The notes beneath the pieces were generated by a model, which had not been told where the DNA came from, searched no databases, and was given only the letters and a program-made list of their open reading frames with translations. Source: JAWLBW01 sp041687475 (lineage in GTDB: Bacteria > J088 > JAWLBW01). Taken from it: a DNA stretch of 17,614 nucleotides. Position 1 is the first letter of the stretch. Each line of letters begins with the position of its first letter. Shown piece by piece: positions 16,361-17,614 of the stretch. Position numbers and translations under genes: made by a program. Location: contig JAWLBW010000065.1 of assembly GCA_041687475.1 (NCBI GenBank), forward strand, positions 1 through 17,614, in the 5' to 3' direction.

Positions 16361-16670
16361 CTGTGACCTGTGGCCGGTGGCCGGTAACGTGCTTGCCTTG
16401 CCGTAAGGAGCGCTCCGTCCGGGACGAAGCGCTCCTTCATATCGTGGACAGGCGCGTACAAACATCTGCCCGCCAACAAGAAGGAAGGCACCGCGGGTAA
16501 GCGCAGCCACCTCAGGTTTCCAGTAAACCCCTCTGCGCCTCGGCGCCTCCGTGTATCCTTCAAGCTCCCAGGAAGGGCAATCCCCACCCGTTTCGAGCAA
16601 GGTCATCTCTGCGCCCCCCGCGGTCTCCTGTAAAAAGCCCTTCAGTTACAGATGGGCGCGAAGCGCGACC
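16219..16670. other. Non-coding stretch of 452 bases with degenerate repeats and a hairpin
   Basis: No gene is supported. The first 140 bases are a patch of degenerate short repeats (listed separately), followed by a GGCCGGTGGCCGG segment (16373-16383) and a hairpin at 16405-16437. From 16440 on, the sequence loses the local coding character. It contains the pattern CTCTGCGCCTCGGCGCCTCC (16531-16550) with GCGCCTC twice. An inverted repeat CTGTAA/TTACAG (16628-16633, 16646-16651) lies just beyond the aspA stop, with a run of five U on the minus strand. It might weakly terminate that gene. Confidence 0.5.
16405..16437. terminator. Strong hairpin, possible terminator of the large lipoprotein gene
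   Basis: AAGGAGCGCT (16405-16414) pairs fully with AGCGCTCCTT (16428-16437). Inside, CGTC pairs with GACG around a three-base loop, after one mismatch. It lies 187 bp after the lipoprotein stop. Neither strand has a U-run after it, so it may stop transcription poorly or protect a 3' end. Confidence 0.45.
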
Positions 16671-17614
16671 TTACCCCTCGCCCGTCAACTTATCGGGCGC
16701 CAGCAGGGCGTCGATACCGGGTTCGTCGAGAATGCCCTTTTCGACCACCAGCTCGCGTATGGACCGGCCGGTCGCAAGGCTTTCCTTGATGAGTTCGGCC
16801 GCTCGCATGTAGCCGGTTACCGGGTTCAGGATCGTACCCAATGCAGCCGTGCGCTCGGCATAGCCGCGCAGCCGGTCTTCATTGGCACGGATTCCCCGCA
16901 CGCACTTCTCGGTAAAGACCGGCAGAAAGTTCGTCAGAATGGCCAGGCTCTGCAGCAGATTGTGCGCCATGAGCGGCATCATGACGTTCAGTTCGAGCTG
17001 ACCGGCCTGCACGGCACAGGCGACCGCCGTATCGTTGCCGATGACCTGAAAGGCCACCATGTTCAGGCACTCGGCCATGACCGGGTTGACCTTGGCCGGC
17101 ATGATCGACGAGCCCGGCTGCACGGCCGGAAGCTCTATTTCGGCGAGCCCGGTGGCCGGTCCACTCGAAAGCAGGCGCAGGTCGTTGGCAATGCGGGTAA
17201 GCTCGAGCGCCAATGAACGAAGGGCCGCCGACATGGCGCCCGCCGCCTGCCGGCTCTGCATGCCCTCGCGCAGGTCGGCGGCCGAGCGCAGCGGAAGCCC
17301 CGTAAGCACTTTCAGCTCGTCAATCATGGCTTCGCGGTAGCCGGCAGGCACGTTCAACCCGGTGCCCACGGCGCTGCCGCCGATGGCCAGGTCGCACAAT
17401 TCGTCGGCGGCGGCCTGCAGGAGACGCACAGATCGGCGAATGGCCTCGGCATAAGCGCGGAATTCCTGCCCCAGGCGCACCGGGGTGGCGTCCTGCAGGT
17501 GGGTGCGTCCCGCCTTGATGAGGGGATGAAACTCACGTCCCTTGGCGTCGAAGGCATCGGCCAGCTCTTCGAGCACGGGCAACAGATCGGTCCACCGGTC
17601 GAGGGCCGACAGGT
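16671..17614 (-). CDS. aspA: Aspartate ammonia-lyase / class II fumarase family, C-terminal part, partial
   Basis: The last 314 codons of an aspartase/fumarase superfamily enzyme; the N-terminus is beyond the right edge. Members eliminate ammonia or water to give fumarate and act as cytoplasmic homotetramers. Clear motifs are GRTHLQDATPVRLGQEF, GGSAVGTGLN, NDLRLLSSGP and the signature loop GSSIMPAKVNP (encoded at 17082-17114). Aspartases have MPAKVNP at this loop, class II fumarases MPGKVNP. QAGQLELNVM and the ending NPVTGYMRAAELIKESLATGRSIRELVVEKGIL also resemble aspartases. I therefore favour aspartate ammonia-lyase. THLQDATP occurs in both types, so fumarase cannot be ruled out without the N-terminal half. 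It lies downstream of nothing visible here, and its start and promoter are outside the window. Confidence 0.7.
   Translation of the reverse strand, partial: LSALDRWTDLLPVLEELADAFDAKGREFHPLIKAGRTHLQDATPVRLGQEFRAYAEAIRRSVRLLQAAADELCDLAIGGSAVGTGLNVPAGYREAMIDELKVLTGLPLRSAADLREGMQSRQAAGAMSAALRSLALELTRIANDLRLLSSGPATGLAEIELPAVQPGSSIMPAKVNPVMAECLNMVAFQVIGNDTAVACAVQAGQLELNVMMPLMAHNLLQSLAILTNFLPVFTEKCVRGIRANEDRLRGYAERTAALGTILNPVTGYMRAAELIKESLATGRSIRELVVEKGILDEPGIDALLAPDKLTGEG

Overview
This 17.6 kb window is GC-rich and densely coded, and it most resembles a chromosomal segment of a Gram-negative bacterium. The evidence for an outer membrane is a lipid A-type acyltransferase and two secreted lipoproteins with lipoboxes. 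The combination of housekeeping genes would suit a deltaproteobacterium-like lineage or an uncultured phylum, but nothing here fixes the taxon. Most recognisable genes are core metabolism or information processing. I see no phage, transposase, CRISPR array, rRNA or tRNA.

Left part (1-4415). The 5' part of an unusual ATP-type phosphoenolpyruvate carboxykinase runs off the left edge on the minus strand. Upstream of it is a terminator that closes a minus-strand iron operon: a Fur repressor followed by an FTR1 iron permease carrying a periplasmic cytochrome c domain. A near-perfect Fur box lies at the fur promoter, so the operon is probably repressed by its own product when iron is replete. Divergent from fur is a small secreted protein that looks like a subtilisin propeptide joined to a truncated, triad-less subtilase remnant.

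Middle part (4416-11686). A plus-strand biosynthetic arginine decarboxylase (speA, TTG start) ends at a strong terminator, convergent with a minus-strand lipoprotein of unknown function. Next come the minus-strand genes yqeY, dnaG and rpoD, a version of the macromolecular synthesis operon without rpsU. yqeY and dnaG overlap by 4 bp (ATGA). A hairpin with a U-tract sits between dnaG and rpoD and could set the primase-to-sigma ratio.

Right part (11687-17614). The minus strand carries a fused hisIE histidine gene with its own promoter and a long leader, then a lysophospholipid/lipid A acyltransferase. Divergent from the acyltransferase is a 745-residue lipoprotein with acidic calcium-loop-like motifs. 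Promoters on both sides of that 107 bp gap lie so close to the ATGs that the mRNAs may be leaderless or nearly so. A 452 bp non-coding stretch with degenerate 7-8 bp repeats separates it from the 3' part of an aspartase/fumarase-family gene that runs off the right edge.

No multi-gene system here is clearly new. The best leads are the inactive subtilase remnant, the calcium-motif lipoprotein, the leaderless divergent promoter pair, the dnaG-rpoD attenuator, the divergent carboxykinase and the intergenic repeat patch.
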